DNA from: Bacteroidales bacterium
GTDB lineage: Bacteria; Bacteroidota; Bacteroidia; Bacteroidales; Muribaculaceae
Reading direction: 5' to 3'
Length of the DNA: 41,077 nucleotides
Assembly: GCA_029007645.1 (NCBI GenBank)
Contig: JAQXIE010000073.1
Coordinates: forward strand, 1-41,077
Shown here: one piece after another, positions 19,051 through 27,410 of the stretch
Layout of the letters: every line of letters starts with the position of its first letter
Numbering within the stretch: position 1 is the stretch's first letter
Made by a program: the position numbers and the translations under genes
Notes under the pieces: model-generated
Databases searched by the model: none
Seen by the model: the letters and a program-made list of their open reading frames with translations, nothing else
What the model was told of the DNA's origin: nothing

Positions 19051-19911
19051 ATGGCGACAAAGAAATATGTCGGCAAGTCAGTGGCGTCTTTTTTGCTGGT
19101 GCTTTTCACGATGCCGCTCGGACATGCCGCGATGAAATTGATGGAACATTTTATGGCTCCGGGCCCGTTGCATATATGCGCGTTCTTAATGGGTCTGGCG
19201 GGCCTGCTGATAGCCGTGGCCGGCGTGTTTGTGCGCGGTGACCTGCGTCAGACGCTCTGTGGACTATTCGGCGGTTTGCTGTTCTGGACCGGATGGGTGG
19301 AGTTCCTGCTGCAATACTATGTTGACCGTTATGGAATGCAACCTTACACCGATCCGGTGACCGGCAATGTCACTCAACCGGAGTATCTGATACTTCCGGC
19401 CACGTTCGGTTTCTTTATGATGTTCGCCGTTATCTACCTGTTCAGTATCCGCAGCGGATGCAACTTTTTCACCTGGTGTCAGAAGCGGCTGCTGGGCCGC
19501 AAGCGCGACATCATCGTGGTGCGTCCCGCCACACGCCATGCCTCGATCGTGACCTTCATGGAGCTGAACATGATCCTATGGGCATGCTATCTGCTTCTGA
19601 TGTTCTGCTACGACACCAATTTTCTGGGTGACACTCATCCGGTTACGCTGGCCATCGCCGCGGGATGCCTGATCGGTTCGGCGTTTATGTTCAGGAAGCA
19701 ACTGCGGCTTCGCTCCTGGGGAGCGAATATCCGCATGTCGATAGCCACGGTGATCGTATTCTGGACCTTTGTCGAGGTGCTGGGCCACATCGGCATCATG
19801 AAGGAGATCTGGCTGGAACCCATGGAGCATCTCGGCGTCATGATCGCCCTGCTCGTAGCCTTCCTGGCTCTGGGCATTTTCACCCTTTATAATGCTTTTC
19901 CCAAGGACTGA
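19051..19911 (+). CDS. Polytopic membrane protein of unknown function
   Basis: The 286-residue protein has about eight hydrophobic helices with short loops and an early conserved-looking stretch (FTMPLGHAAMKLMEHF) containing His and Met that could bind metal or heme. I do not recognise the family. It follows the TonB receptor on the same strand after 61 bases containing a weak hairpin (AGAGTGT/ACACTCT, 18987-19011), so it may be the last gene of the heme locus or separately expressed. Its 3' end overlaps the convergent reductase gene by 32 bases. Confidence 0.7.
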   Translation: MATKKYVGKSVASFLLVLFTMPLGHAAMKLMEHFMAPGPLHICAFLMGLAGLLIAVAGVFVRGDLRQTLCGLFGGLLFWTGWVEFLLQYYVDRYGMQPYTDPVTGNVTQPEYLILPATFGFFMMFAVIYLFSIRSGCNFFTWCQKRLLGRKRDIIVVRPATRHASIVTFMELNMILWACYLLLMFCYDTNFLGDTHPVTLAIAAGCLIGSAFMFRKQLRLRSWGANIRMSIATVIVFWTFVEVLGHIGIMKEIWLEPMEHLGVMIALLVAFLALGIFTLYNAFPKD

Positions 19912-20821
19912 TCCCGCTTGTTTCCTGCTTGAAGCGGAGCTCGGCTTCGAGCATGGCGAGGCGCGGCATTGAGAAGCCGGCTTTGCGGGCCTCCTCGATG
20001 GGACGTGTGTATAGATAGTATATCTCCATCGGCCTGCCGTTGTCGTAATCGAGTTTCATCGAAGGGGAGTAGGGGGTCATTGTCAACGTGTCGGCTATCA
20101 TCTTGTCGACGAATTTCTCGTCAAGTCCCCGAACGCCGAGTGCCTGCGCGGCACCGACCACTTCCATCATTTGCTCGCGGATAAGGTGTCGTGTCGCGGG
20201 ATTCTTCAGCAACAGGTCGGTGCGCGTGTCGAGCGCCACGGTCATACCGTTGAACGGCATGTTCCACACGGCCTTGCGCCAGCGCGCGGTGGCGTAGTCC
20301 ACTTCGGCGGCCTTGATGCTGGCATCCTGCAAATCCTCTAATAACCTGTCGAACAGCTCGCGGTCGCGGCACGAGTAATTGCCGATGTTGATGCTTCCGT
20401 AGCATTGGTGGCGGATCAGGCCCGGACCGGCCTTGGCCGAGCAGATGAACGCCAGGCCGGCAGCTAACTGCGCTTCGGGCAGCGCCTTCTGCATATCGGC
20501 CTCCACACCGATGCCGTTCTGTATCAGCAGCACAATTCCGCCAGGCTTCAATACGGGCCTTACCAAATCCGGCAGCATGTGGTTGTTGACATTTTTCATG
20601 CCCACAATCACCACGTCGCATGCAGGCATGTCGGCGGCACGCCGGTAGGCATTGACATGCGGCAATGTGAAGTCACCGTCGCACGACTCTATGCGAAGCC
20701 CGTGCTGGCGTACATATTCATAATCGCTGTGAAGCAGGAAGTGAACGTCCCGGCCCGCGCGGACCAGCTTGGCCCCGTAATATCCCCCGATCGCCCCGGT
20801 GCCGATTATCGCGTATCGCAT
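19880..20821 (-). CDS. Ketopantoate reductase family (PanE/ApbA) protein
   Basis: The 313-residue protein has the N-terminal NADPH-binding loop GTGAIGGYYGAKL and the segments VIVGMKNVNN and LIQNGIG. The C-terminal helical domain has the catalytic-type Lys in WRKAVWNMPFNGM and the DYDNGRPMEIYYL segment, all typical of 2-dehydropantoate 2-reductases. These make pantoate for coenzyme A, though many paralogs act on other 2-keto acids, so the exact substrate is not certain. The gene ends inside the convergent membrane-protein gene. Confidence 0.88.
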   Translation of the reverse strand: MRYAIIGTGAIGGYYGAKLVRAGRDVHFLLHSDYEYVRQHGLRIESCDGDFTLPHVNAYRRAADMPACDVVIVGMKNVNNHMLPDLVRPVLKPGGIVLLIQNGIGVEADMQKALPEAQLAAGLAFICSAKAGPGLIRHQCYGSINIGNYSCRDRELFDRLLEDLQDASIKAAEVDYATARWRKAVWNMPFNGMTVALDTRTDLLLKNPATRHLIREQMMEVVGAAQALGVRGLDEKFVDKMIADTLTMTPYSPSMKLDYDNGRPMEIYYLYTRPIEEARKAGFSMPRLAMLEAELRFKQETSGISPWEKHYKG

Positions 20822-20861
20822 TCTTAGTCCGTTAACCTTTAAACTCTTAAACTTTTAAACC

Positions 20862-21242
20862 TCAATTTTCGCGAATGCGAGAATTGAATTTATCACGGTT
20901 TACGATGACGCGGATATGCGTTCCGCGCCCTATTGCTTTTTCCCCTTCGAAAGCCTCGATTGCAAAATGCAGTTTCCGGCCGTCGATCTTGGTAAGCAGA
21001 GCAGTGGCCCGGATCACATTCCCTTTAGCGGTGGGTTTCAGATGAGATACTTCGATAAATCCGCCGACGGTTGTTTCCTCGTCGGTTAGCTGATTGGCTA
21101 CGGCCAGCATGGCCGCGTTTTCCATCAGCGCAATCATGGCCGGTGTGGCGCAGATTTCCAGATCGCCCGACCCGATAGCCCGTGCCGTGTGGCGTTCCTC
21201 TACGCGCATTTCGCTGGTATGCGTAAGTCCTTCTGTCAACAT
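20862..21242 (-). CDS. Hot-dog fold thioesterase family protein
   Basis: The 126-residue protein resembles fluoroacetyl-CoA-type thioesterases: the segment CATPAMIALMENAAMLAV forms the central hot-dog helix with its conserved Glu, followed by strands such as VGGFIEVSHLKPTAKGN and AIGRGTHIRVIVN. It probably hydrolyses a small acyl-CoA; the substrate is unknown. ATG 21242 was chosen over the TTG at 21263 because a TAATTTTG -7 box (21255-21248) lies just upstream, which puts the transcript start at or near the ATG, so the mRNA may be leaderless. Confidence 0.82.
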   Translation of the reverse strand: MLTEGLTHTSEMRVEERHTARAIGSGDLEICATPAMIALMENAAMLAVANQLTDEETTVGGFIEVSHLKPTAKGNVIRATALLTKIDGRKLHFAIEAFEGEKAIGRGTHIRVIVNRDKFNSRIREN

Positions 21243-21263
21243 ATTTGCAAAATTACTATTCAA

Positions 21264-22796
21264 CTATTTCTTTGTGGAGTTCTTTGGTTTCTTTGGGATG
21301 TTCTTATTCTTCCACTCCTTTGCAACTTCTGTCAAGCGATACTTTTGTCGCGGATGGTTGGGCTGGTCAGGATAAAGCCGCTCAATAGCACCTTCCACTA
21401 ATGCCGGGTTAAGATAATTCTTTCTGAAATATCTTATATCCTTTAATCCACATAGTTCGGCAAGTTGCCATACTGTCATAAAATCATCACTGACCTTCTC
21501 TATCAACCTTTTAACTGGTAGAGAACTGGTGGAGAACTGGTGGGGTGCTGGTGGGGTACTGGTAGAGTGCAGGTTTGGAACTGGCGGGGTATTAGCGTCT
21601 TGTTCATGGGATGCCTTGCCGGGTCGTTTGAAGGTTACGATTACAAAGCCTCCGTCCCAACGCCATGTAGGTTCCTCGACGCCTTGTTCGCGGCAGGCAT
21701 CCATTATACGTTTTGCTCCGGAACCCCAGCTTTCCAGATAGGTTGATTTGTAAAGAGCTTCGGCAATCTTTAGATTATAGGGGTATGACTCATGCGGCTC
21801 CTTGATGGATTCGGGTGAGATTTGAGGAGGGAATATGCCGGGATTTGCAATCTCGATGCGGTCATCGTAGATTGCGATACTTCCTGTCAAATTATGCTTC
21901 TCCCATTGACGATGGCACAGACTATTGATCAATGCTTCGCGCAAAGCGTGATATGGCACTTCAAGGCGTTCTTCGCGCTGAAGGCTGTGGTTTGTAATCT
22001 TTCCGCTGAGATTGAGGTGCTTGAAGAAGAAAGCCATACCTGCGTCAAGCAGGTCGAAGAAGTTGCCCTCGGCACGTTGGTTATCGATAAACTCATTCTT
22101 ATCCGTACCCAAGAATCGGGCCATCCGAAGCCGAAACTGCGGATACTCTTCGATATTGTTTGAGAAAAGCATCACCGCTCCATTGGTCGGATTGCCGTTT
22201 TTCAGCAGATTCCATTTCGCCAGAGTGTCATCAATAGGCGCACTCATTGCGCTTGCAGGGATTCTACCGCCCTCAACGCCAAGCCGGATGCACCCTCTGA
22301 TATGCTTCTCGTTCAAATCAGCAAGCGTAACACCATCTGCCATCTGACGCTCCCATGCATAAATCTGAGGCTGATGCGCCCGGATTCGTTCATCATACAT
22401 CTCGTGCGGCATTACCTTCGTTGTGCTTTCGACTTTATAATATGGGCATCCGTGGAAGGTATGCGGACGCTCGCCCCATACCCAGCCATCGAAGTGCATG
22501 GCAATCACTTTATTCCCCGGACGGTCAGGCACATCAACATAATGTATCTTCACATCGACAGCGGGCTCTAATCCGGTGATAGCTTTGGCTATCTCTTGCT
22601 GTGTAGAGTCCGTAACTTCCTGTCCTAATATTTTAAGCGACTTAGGTGCTATTCCGAATATCAGCCAACCGCCATCGGTGTTCAGAAACGCACACGCCGA
22701 GTGCATACCGTCTTTAAGTTCGCCGGTAGTCTTCTTTAGCTCCAGAGTCCGTGACTCGTCCGCCACAATCAATGCCTTTATGTCGTCAATCGTCAT
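21264..22796 (-). CDS. AlbA_2/HATPase_c_4 ATP-binding regulator-like protein
   Basis: The 510-residue protein has an N-terminal AlbA_2 (Schlafen-like) domain at about residues 15-140 (ESRTLELKKTTGEL and FLNTDGGWLIFGI). A HATPase_c_4-type nucleotide-binding domain lies at about 280-380 (REALINSLCHRQW, DDRIEIANPGIFP), then a Pro/Ser-rich linker (about 402-428) encoded by an 11-bp tandem repeat. A winged-helix-like C-terminus at about 435-500 (VWQLAELCGL ... KYRLTEVAKEW) follows. Such proteins are common in accessory regions; roles in transcription control or defence have been proposed, none proven. ATG 22796 was preferred over more upstream frames because TAAATTTG (22818-22811) fits its -7 box. 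It opens the accessory region. Confidence 0.85.
   Translation of the reverse strand: MTIDDIKALIVADESRTLELKKTTGELKDGMHSACAFLNTDGGWLIFGIAPKSLKILGQEVTDSTQQEIAKAITGLEPAVDVKIHYVDVPDRPGNKVIAMHFDGWVWGERPHTFHGCPYYKVESTTKVMPHEMYDERIRAHQPQIYAWERQMADGVTLADLNEKHIRGCIRLGVEGGRIPASAMSAPIDDTLAKWNLLKNGNPTNGAVMLFSNNIEEYPQFRLRMARFLGTDKNEFIDNQRAEGNFFDLLDAGMAFFFKHLNLSGKITNHSLQREERLEVPYHALREALINSLCHRQWEKHNLTGSIAIYDDRIEIANPGIFPPQISPESIKEPHESYPYNLKIAEALYKSTYLESWGSGAKRIMDACREQGVEEPTWRWDGGFVIVTFKRPGKASHEQDANTPPVPNLHSTSTPPAPHQFSTSSLPVKRLIEKVSDDFMTVWQLAELCGLKDIRYFRKNYLNPALVEGAIERLYPDQPNHPRQKYRLTEVAKEWKNKNIPKKPKNSTKK
21513..21589. repeat. Seven-copy 11-bp tandem repeat inside the AlbA_2 gene
   Basis: Seven consecutive 11-mers with consensus AACTGGTGGGG fill 21513-21589. 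Copies 1-3 differ from one another at one or two positions; copy 6 is the most divergent. The period is not a multiple of three, so loss or gain of one copy would shift the frame of everything downstream, namely the winged-helix C-terminus. Confidence 0.85.
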
Positions 22797-22975
22797 TTCT
22801 ATACTTCTGCCAAATTTACTACTTTTTTGCCACATAATCGCGCTCAAACCCCATATTTTTCACAAAATATCCAAATATCGCAGTATATCCTGTGCACTAT
22901 GCGAATAATCTGTATCTTCCGCCATCTTGGACAATGTTATAGAAGGCATTGCTATAATCAGCGATAGCACATGGC

Positions 22976-23492
22976 GAGGACTTCTGCCGCTATTACACCG
23001 CGCATCGCAACAAGACCGTGGTCTATTATTACGATGCTACGGCCCTCGGCTCAAACTATGCCGTCAACGACCAGGTCTTCCATTATAATGTGGTTAAGGA
23101 GTTCGAGCAGCACGGCTGGCGCATCGAGTCCGTGTACCTCGGAATTGACCAATCGCCGAATGCCGATGAAAAATTAAGAGAATGAGGCAACCCCGACGCA
23201 CTATGATGGGAAGTATCTTCTCGTCAAGAACGCCTATGCCGGAAAGCAAAGGCTCATGCCGTTCTTCAACCGTTCAAACAACGAAGACCTTATCCTGGCC
23301 GTCCAGTCCGCAGGTGTCAGCCGTGGCCGCAACGGCTTCCACAAGGACAAGTCCGGCGAACCTTTAGCTCGCCGACCGCATGGGAGGCAAAAAATCGCCG
23401 AGTCCGAAGAAGACCTGCTCGAACACCGCACCGACGGCACCGACGCTTTCGATACCCTCTACATCGGCTGCGAAAAATTCCCGTTCCACGAC
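22976..23492 (+). pseudogene. Decayed phage terminase-like C-terminal fragment
   Basis: Two pieces of one protein remain in different frames. The first (22976-23185) reads KTVVYYYDATALGSNYAVND and VVKEFEQHGWRI, then stops. The second (from about 23190) reads FFNRSNNEDLILAVQSAGV and, near its end, HRTDGTDAFDTLYIGCEKF. These match my recollection of the nuclease end of large-terminase-like proteins in Bacteroides prophages. The N-terminal ATPase part is missing. Besides the frameshift there is an insertion of about 30 bases (near 23363-23392) between GEP and IAESEEDLLE. The fragment marks a former prophage. Confidence 0.65.
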
Positions 23493-23518
23493 ACTTTTTC
23501 GCTGTCTCAAGCGGCGTA

Positions 23519-23595
23519 TTGTAAAAAATTCTCCAATGTTTACATTTATGTAAAACATTTTTTGTTGCTTTGCGTTGTAATTACAAACGCAAAGC
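23519..23595 (+). promoter_or_regulatory. Promoter with two palindromic operators for the toxin-antitoxin pair
   Basis: TTG (23519-23521), 19 bases, TACATTTA (23541-23548) is a near-consensus promoter. The palindrome TTTACAT-TT-ATGTAAA (23539-23554) overlaps its -7 box. A second, longer palindrome, 23567-23595 (GCTTTGCGTTGTAA paired with TTACAAACGCAAAGC, one extra A), ends 3 bases before the toxin ATG. Overlap of promoter and palindromes suits autorepression by the HTH antitoxin, alone or with the toxin. Confidence 0.65.
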
Positions 23596-23598
23596 CTT

Positions 23599-24069
23599 AT
23601 GAGCGAAGTAGAACTCCTTTTAGTCAACAGCAGCGACAGCTGCACTATGTATACGATTCAGTTCCTGTCTGATGATATGAGCGAATTTGAAAAATTCGTT
23701 ACCAAGTTCAGACAAGATGCCGAGTTGAATCCTGACTTTCAGGCAATAATGAGATTTGTTGAACAGATTCTCTCCAATGGCGCGCTGGAACGATACTTCC
23801 GCAGAGAGGGCAAAATGAACGATTCGGTCGTTGCGTTGCCTGTACTCAAATCCAAACTTCGCTTGTATTGTCTGCGCCTTACAGACAAGATTCTTGTTCT
23901 CGGCAACGGCGATGTGAAGAACAGCCGGACATACGAGGAAAACGAAACATTGCAGGGCTACGTCATGGACTTGCAGAAATTTGAAAGGCTGCTCAAACAG
24001 GAAGTTCGTTCGGGCAATGTGGAGATTACGGAAAAGGAGATTATAACTGACAAAACCTTTGAAGTATGA
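23599..24069 (+). CDS. HigB/RelE-like toxin of a type II toxin-antitoxin pair
   Basis: The protein (156 residues from ATG 23599, or 140 from ATG 23647, where the conserved part MYTIQFLSDD begins) has the layout of the Gp49/HigB RelE-superfamily toxins: an N-terminal helix-rich half with a GALERYFRREGKM segment, then strands KLRLYCLRLTDKILVLGNGDVK. Such toxins cut mRNA on the ribosome. The gene order toxin then antitoxin, with a 4-base overlap, is that of higBA. Assignment rests on order and general form; catalytic residues are not obvious by eye. Confidence 0.72.
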   Translation: MSEVELLLVNSSDSCTMYTIQFLSDDMSEFEKFVTKFRQDAELNPDFQAIMRFVEQILSNGALERYFRREGKMNDSVVALPVLKSKLRLYCLRLTDKILVLGNGDVKNSRTYEENETLQGYVMDLQKFERLLKQEVRSGNVEITEKEIITDKTFEV

Positions 24070-24332
24070 GGACCGCCAACATTTCTTTACAGGAGATTTT
24101 CAATGAGATTCCCCGCGAGAAACGGGAGGAAACCCGGCTCTCGTTTGCTATCTCCAACAGGCTTGACACACTGATGCATGAAAAGGGTCTGAATAAAAAG
24201 CAGTTTGCCGAAGCCCTCGGCAAGCGACCCAATGAGATAACCCGATGGCTGAGTGGCGAGCATAACTTCACTATCTCAACCCTCGCCATGCTGTCAACTT
24301 TCTTCGGACAACCGATTATTACTGTGGGATAA
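24066..24332 (+). CDS. HigA-like HTH antitoxin
   Basis: The 88-residue protein has a Cro/C1-type helix-turn-helix at about residues 40-80 (KGLNKKQFAEALGKRPNEITRWLSGEHNFT) and a short N-terminal extension (SLQEIFNEIPREKREETRL) as in HigA antitoxins. It starts within the toxin's last codons (ATGA overlap), so the two are translationally coupled. It would neutralise the toxin and repress the shared promoter through the palindromes at 23539-23595. Confidence 0.8.
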   Translation: MRTANISLQEIFNEIPREKREETRLSFAISNRLDTLMHEKGLNKKQFAEALGKRPNEITRWLSGEHNFTISTLAMLSTFFGQPIITVG

Positions 24333-24350
24333 ATATAATCCGTCATTCCT

Positions 24351-25178
24351 ATGAAGCACGACAACTCAACTGCCAATAACGGTTCCGCACTTCGTTACGG
24401 GATGTTCATCCCTCTGGCTTTCATGATTGCATCGGTGATTTCCTGTTGCTTCTCCTATTCAACGGCTAAGCAAAACATCACTGAAGATCTCAATGACGCT
24501 ATGCTTGCGTTGGCTAATGAGAACAGTGAACTGTGGACTCGTCCCGACACCATCGCCGCCATACGTCAGATGTACGAAACCACACACAAACCGCTGATAT
24601 ATGAAGCCTCCGATGTCAACTTCAGAAATAATTCTCTGAAAGACGAGGCTTATTTCACACTTGCTTTGGTTGACAAGAAGAATGCCGCGCCCAATATCCG
24701 GGGAAACAAAATCGCATCGGATTCCATCATGCTTGTGCCGGAACTTGCCGCCGACGGATTCGCAATAAAGGTTCAGGGTTTTGCCGACTGCTCAATGGCA
24801 TCCGTTTTCAGCGCGTCTGACCAGACACTGCCGGGGATTCTGTTCTCGCTTTCAATCCTTTCCTTGACCGGCATGTTTGTATGGAGAAAAAGAACGCCGG
24901 AAATCTCCGTAACCGAGATTGCAGCCGTTCCCGCATCGCCTTCTCTCAACGGCATCAAACTTACACCCATGCAACGACAGTTCGCCCAGATGCTTCTTGA
25001 CGCGCCTGATATGAAAGTGGATAAGCGGACACTGTGCGAGACCTTGTGGGATAATAAAAGCAATGCAGAAGAATCCCTCTACACCCTTGTAAGACGCACC
25101 AAGTCCGCACTCTCCGAGGCCAATCTGGAGATTGTATGCAACCGGGGCGACTCTTACGAGCTTCGCGTAACAAGCTGA
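24351..25178 (+). CDS. ToxR-like membrane-bound winged-helix regulator
   Basis: The 275-residue protein has a transmembrane helix near residues 14-34, an extracytoplasmic segment of about 120 residues, a second helix near 160-180, and a C-terminal winged-helix domain (about 200-272; GIKLTPMQRQFAQMLLDAP, KRTLCETLWDN, YTLVRRTKSALSE) of the OmpR/PhoB effector type. The DNA-binding end is therefore cytoplasmic and the sensor part is in the envelope, a one-component layout with the order inverted relative to ToxR. It is followed by an outer-membrane barrel gene with direct-repeat boxes between them, suggesting that it controls that gene. Confidence 0.75.
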   Translation: MKHDNSTANNGSALRYGMFIPLAFMIASVISCCFSYSTAKQNITEDLNDAMLALANENSELWTRPDTIAAIRQMYETTHKPLIYEASDVNFRNNSLKDEAYFTLALVDKKNAAPNIRGNKIASDSIMLVPELAADGFAIKVQGFADCSMASVFSASDQTLPGILFSLSILSLTGMFVWRKRTPEISVTEIAAVPASPSLNGIKLTPMQRQFAQMLLDAPDMKVDKRTLCETLWDNKSNAEESLYTLVRRTKSALSEANLEIVCNRGDSYELRVTS

Positions 25179-25194
25179 TATACTGTATTGTCAT

Positions 25195-25222
25195 AATTTG
25201 TCAGATAAAAGTCAGACAAATT
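25195..25222 (+). promoter_or_regulatory. Candidate operator upstream of the outer-membrane barrel gene
   Basis: AATTTGTC (25195-25202) and GACAAATT (25215-25222) form perfect inverted arms. The site also contains GTCAGA twice in direct orientation exactly 11 bases apart (25200-25205 and 25211-25216), the one-turn spacing on which OmpR/PhoB-type winged helices usually bind. It lies between the winged-helix regulator gene and the barrel gene at 25276. Confidence 0.5.
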
Positions 25223-25275
25223 TTCGGACTTGATTGCCCCATTTTCATTTGCTTTGCAGAAAAAATCCGCAAAGC

Positions 25276-27357
25276 ATGAAATCTAAAATTCTAATCTCCA
25301 TTCTGACCGTCTTTCTCATGGCAGAAAGCGGTTATGCACAGAATCAGGAGGCGACCGACAGTCTCACCAGACAGTTGCAAGAAGTTGTAGTCACCGCAAA
25401 GCAACCGGCCACAAAACTTGTCGGCTCGACTCTCGTCACAACCATTCCCGGCTCTAACCTTGCCGACCTCGGCAACGCCCTCGATGTGCTCGCGCAGTTG
25501 CCCATGATCAAGGTCGCTGACAACTCGGTCAGTGTTATCGGCAAGAGCAATATCGAAATCTTCATAGACGGGCGACCGATGCGCGACGAGCAGGAGTTGC
25601 AACAGCTTCTTTCCTCAAACCTCAAGAAGGTGGAATTGCTCATGGCTCCCGGAGCGGCATACGAAAGCACCACGGGAGCCGTGCTTAAAATCACGACCCG
25701 GCGCAATTTCGTGCAGGGGCTGTCGTTGACCGACCAATTTCAGCTTCAGCGCCGCCGCAAATGGTCTGTCATGGATGATCTCGGCCTCAGTTACCGCCTC
25801 GGCGACTGGGAACTCTTTGTAAACGGCACCATAAACCGTAATAATTCTCTCGCCAAAGGAACTACCACCAACACTCTTCTATACAATGGGATCGAAACAG
25901 TGGTTGGCAGCAGCCAGCACAATTCTTATCCGACAACGACCGGAGTAGTCAAAGGCGGCTTCAACTATTCTCATGGCTCGCAATCTTTTGGCGCGTACTA
26001 TCGCTATAATCCTGAGCGCGGAGACTTCAACAACACCGGCTCGGAGTGGTTGAACAATGATGCGCCGATTCTTCGCGACATCGATAAACGAATCCGTGCG
26101 TACAGCCATTTGGCATCACTGTATTATGAGAATACGTTTGCCGACAGATACCTGCTGCATTTCGACGGAGACTTCCGTAAGTCACACGAATGCAACAATG
26201 TGGCTACCACTTATCCCGAATCTACAAATCCCGATGTAAATTCTACCGACCGCAGGGAGTCCACCCTATGGGCCGGGAAACTGTATCTGAATTTTCCTCT
26301 TTGGAAAGGAGATTTTACAGTCGGTACACAGGACAGTTACACCCACACTTCGCTCGACTACCGTATGCTTAACAACACCGTCAGCGAATATATCCCTTCA
26401 TCCTTGACCGATGCACGGCAGGCCTCCGCGGCACTTTTCGCATCCTGGGCGCGTATGTTCGGCAAGTTCTCTTTGTCAGTAGGAGCAAGATACGAATATG
26501 ACGATTACGACTTCAAGGTTGACGGTAAACGTGATGAAGATGTAAGCCGCCGCGACCATCTGCTTACCCCCGACCTGTCGCTCGGATATTCGTTCAACGA
26601 AGAATCGCAGATAAGCCTCAGTTATAAATTGACTACGGTGAAACCGCCATATTCGCAACTTACAGGCTCGTTGAGCTACACAGGGCTGCACGAAATAGAG
26701 GGAGGCAATCCGGCACTGCGCGATGAAAAGATGCACGACATTCAGCTTTTCGGTATGTGGAAAGGCTTCATGCTACAGGCTGATTTCACACGTTCACTTG
26801 ACACATACGCCTTTGTCAAGCAACTTTATCCGGCTGACAATCTTCAGTTGCTTATGCACCCGGAAAACATCGATGTGTCGGCTCTGAGTCTATGTCTCGT
26901 ATGGAGTCAGCCCATACGCCGTTGGACTCCCAACGTCACCCTCGGTATGTACCGGCAATGGCTTACCCTTGACAATACCAGGTATGACAAGCCGATATTC
27001 TCATATTATTTCGACAACACCTTTGCGCTGCCTCACGGATGGTTGATAACTGCCAACATCAACGGTCAGACACAGGGAGACATGCACACCAACCGTTTCG
27101 GCACTACATGGTTTACGATGGATGCCTCAGTCGGAAAGACGTTCTTCAATAAATCTCTGACCGTCAAACTATCTGCCACCGATATATTCAACACTGCAAA
27201 CAATGACTGGACAATGAACACCTACGGCGTGTTTGTAGACAAACGTCAGAGCTACGACCGCAGGGGCGTCGCACTCAATATCATCTACAACTTCCAGCCC
27301 CGAAAGAGCAAATACAAAGGCTCATCGGCGGCAGAGGAAGAAATGAAACGTCTTTAG
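25276..27357 (+). CDS. Outer-membrane beta-barrel (TonB-receptor-like) protein
   Basis: The 693-residue protein has a signal peptide (1-21, ending GYA) and a TonB-box-like LQEVVVTAKQP. A plug-like domain follows (VLAQLPMIKV, IEIFIDGRPMRDEQEL, VELLMAPGAAYEST), then a long barrel of the OMP_b-brl_3 type ending NIIYNFQP with a charged tail. It lacks the carboxypeptidase-like N-terminal domain common in this family. Ligand is unknown; the family includes receptors for metals, peptides or small molecules. ATG 25276 was chosen because it starts a proper signal peptide. The adjacent membrane-bound regulator probably senses envelope conditions related to its substrate. Confidence 0.85.
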   Translation: MKSKILISILTVFLMAESGYAQNQEATDSLTRQLQEVVVTAKQPATKLVGSTLVTTIPGSNLADLGNALDVLAQLPMIKVADNSVSVIGKSNIEIFIDGRPMRDEQELQQLLSSNLKKVELLMAPGAAYESTTGAVLKITTRRNFVQGLSLTDQFQLQRRRKWSVMDDLGLSYRLGDWELFVNGTINRNNSLAKGTTTNTLLYNGIETVVGSSQHNSYPTTTGVVKGGFNYSHGSQSFGAYYRYNPERGDFNNTGSEWLNNDAPILRDIDKRIRAYSHLASLYYENTFADRYLLHFDGDFRKSHECNNVATTYPESTNPDVNSTDRRESTLWAGKLYLNFPLWKGDFTVGTQDSYTHTSLDYRMLNNTVSEYIPSSLTDARQASAALFASWARMFGKFSLSVGARYEYDDYDFKVDGKRDEDVSRRDHLLTPDLSLGYSFNEESQISLSYKLTTVKPPYSQLTGSLSYTGLHEIEGGNPALRDEKMHDIQLFGMWKGFMLQADFTRSLDTYAFVKQLYPADNLQLLMHPENIDVSALSLCLVWSQPIRRWTPNVTLGMYRQWLTLDNTRYDKPIFSYYFDNTFALPHGWLITANINGQTQGDMHTNRFGTTWFTMDASVGKTFFNKSLTVKLSATDIFNTANNDWTMNTYGVFVDKRQSYDRRGVALNIIYNFQPRKSKYKGSSAAEEEMKRL

Positions 27358-27378
27358 AAACAGTATTTCATACCTTGT

Positions 27379-27410
27379 GAAACCTCGGCAGTGATTGTCG
27401 GGGTTTTCTT
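27379..27410 (+). terminator. Terminator of the outer-membrane barrel gene
   Basis: AAACCTCGGCA pairs with TTGTCGGGGTTT around GTGA (with one wobble and small mismatches) and runs into TTTTCTT. It lies 22 bases after the stop codon. Confidence 0.65.
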
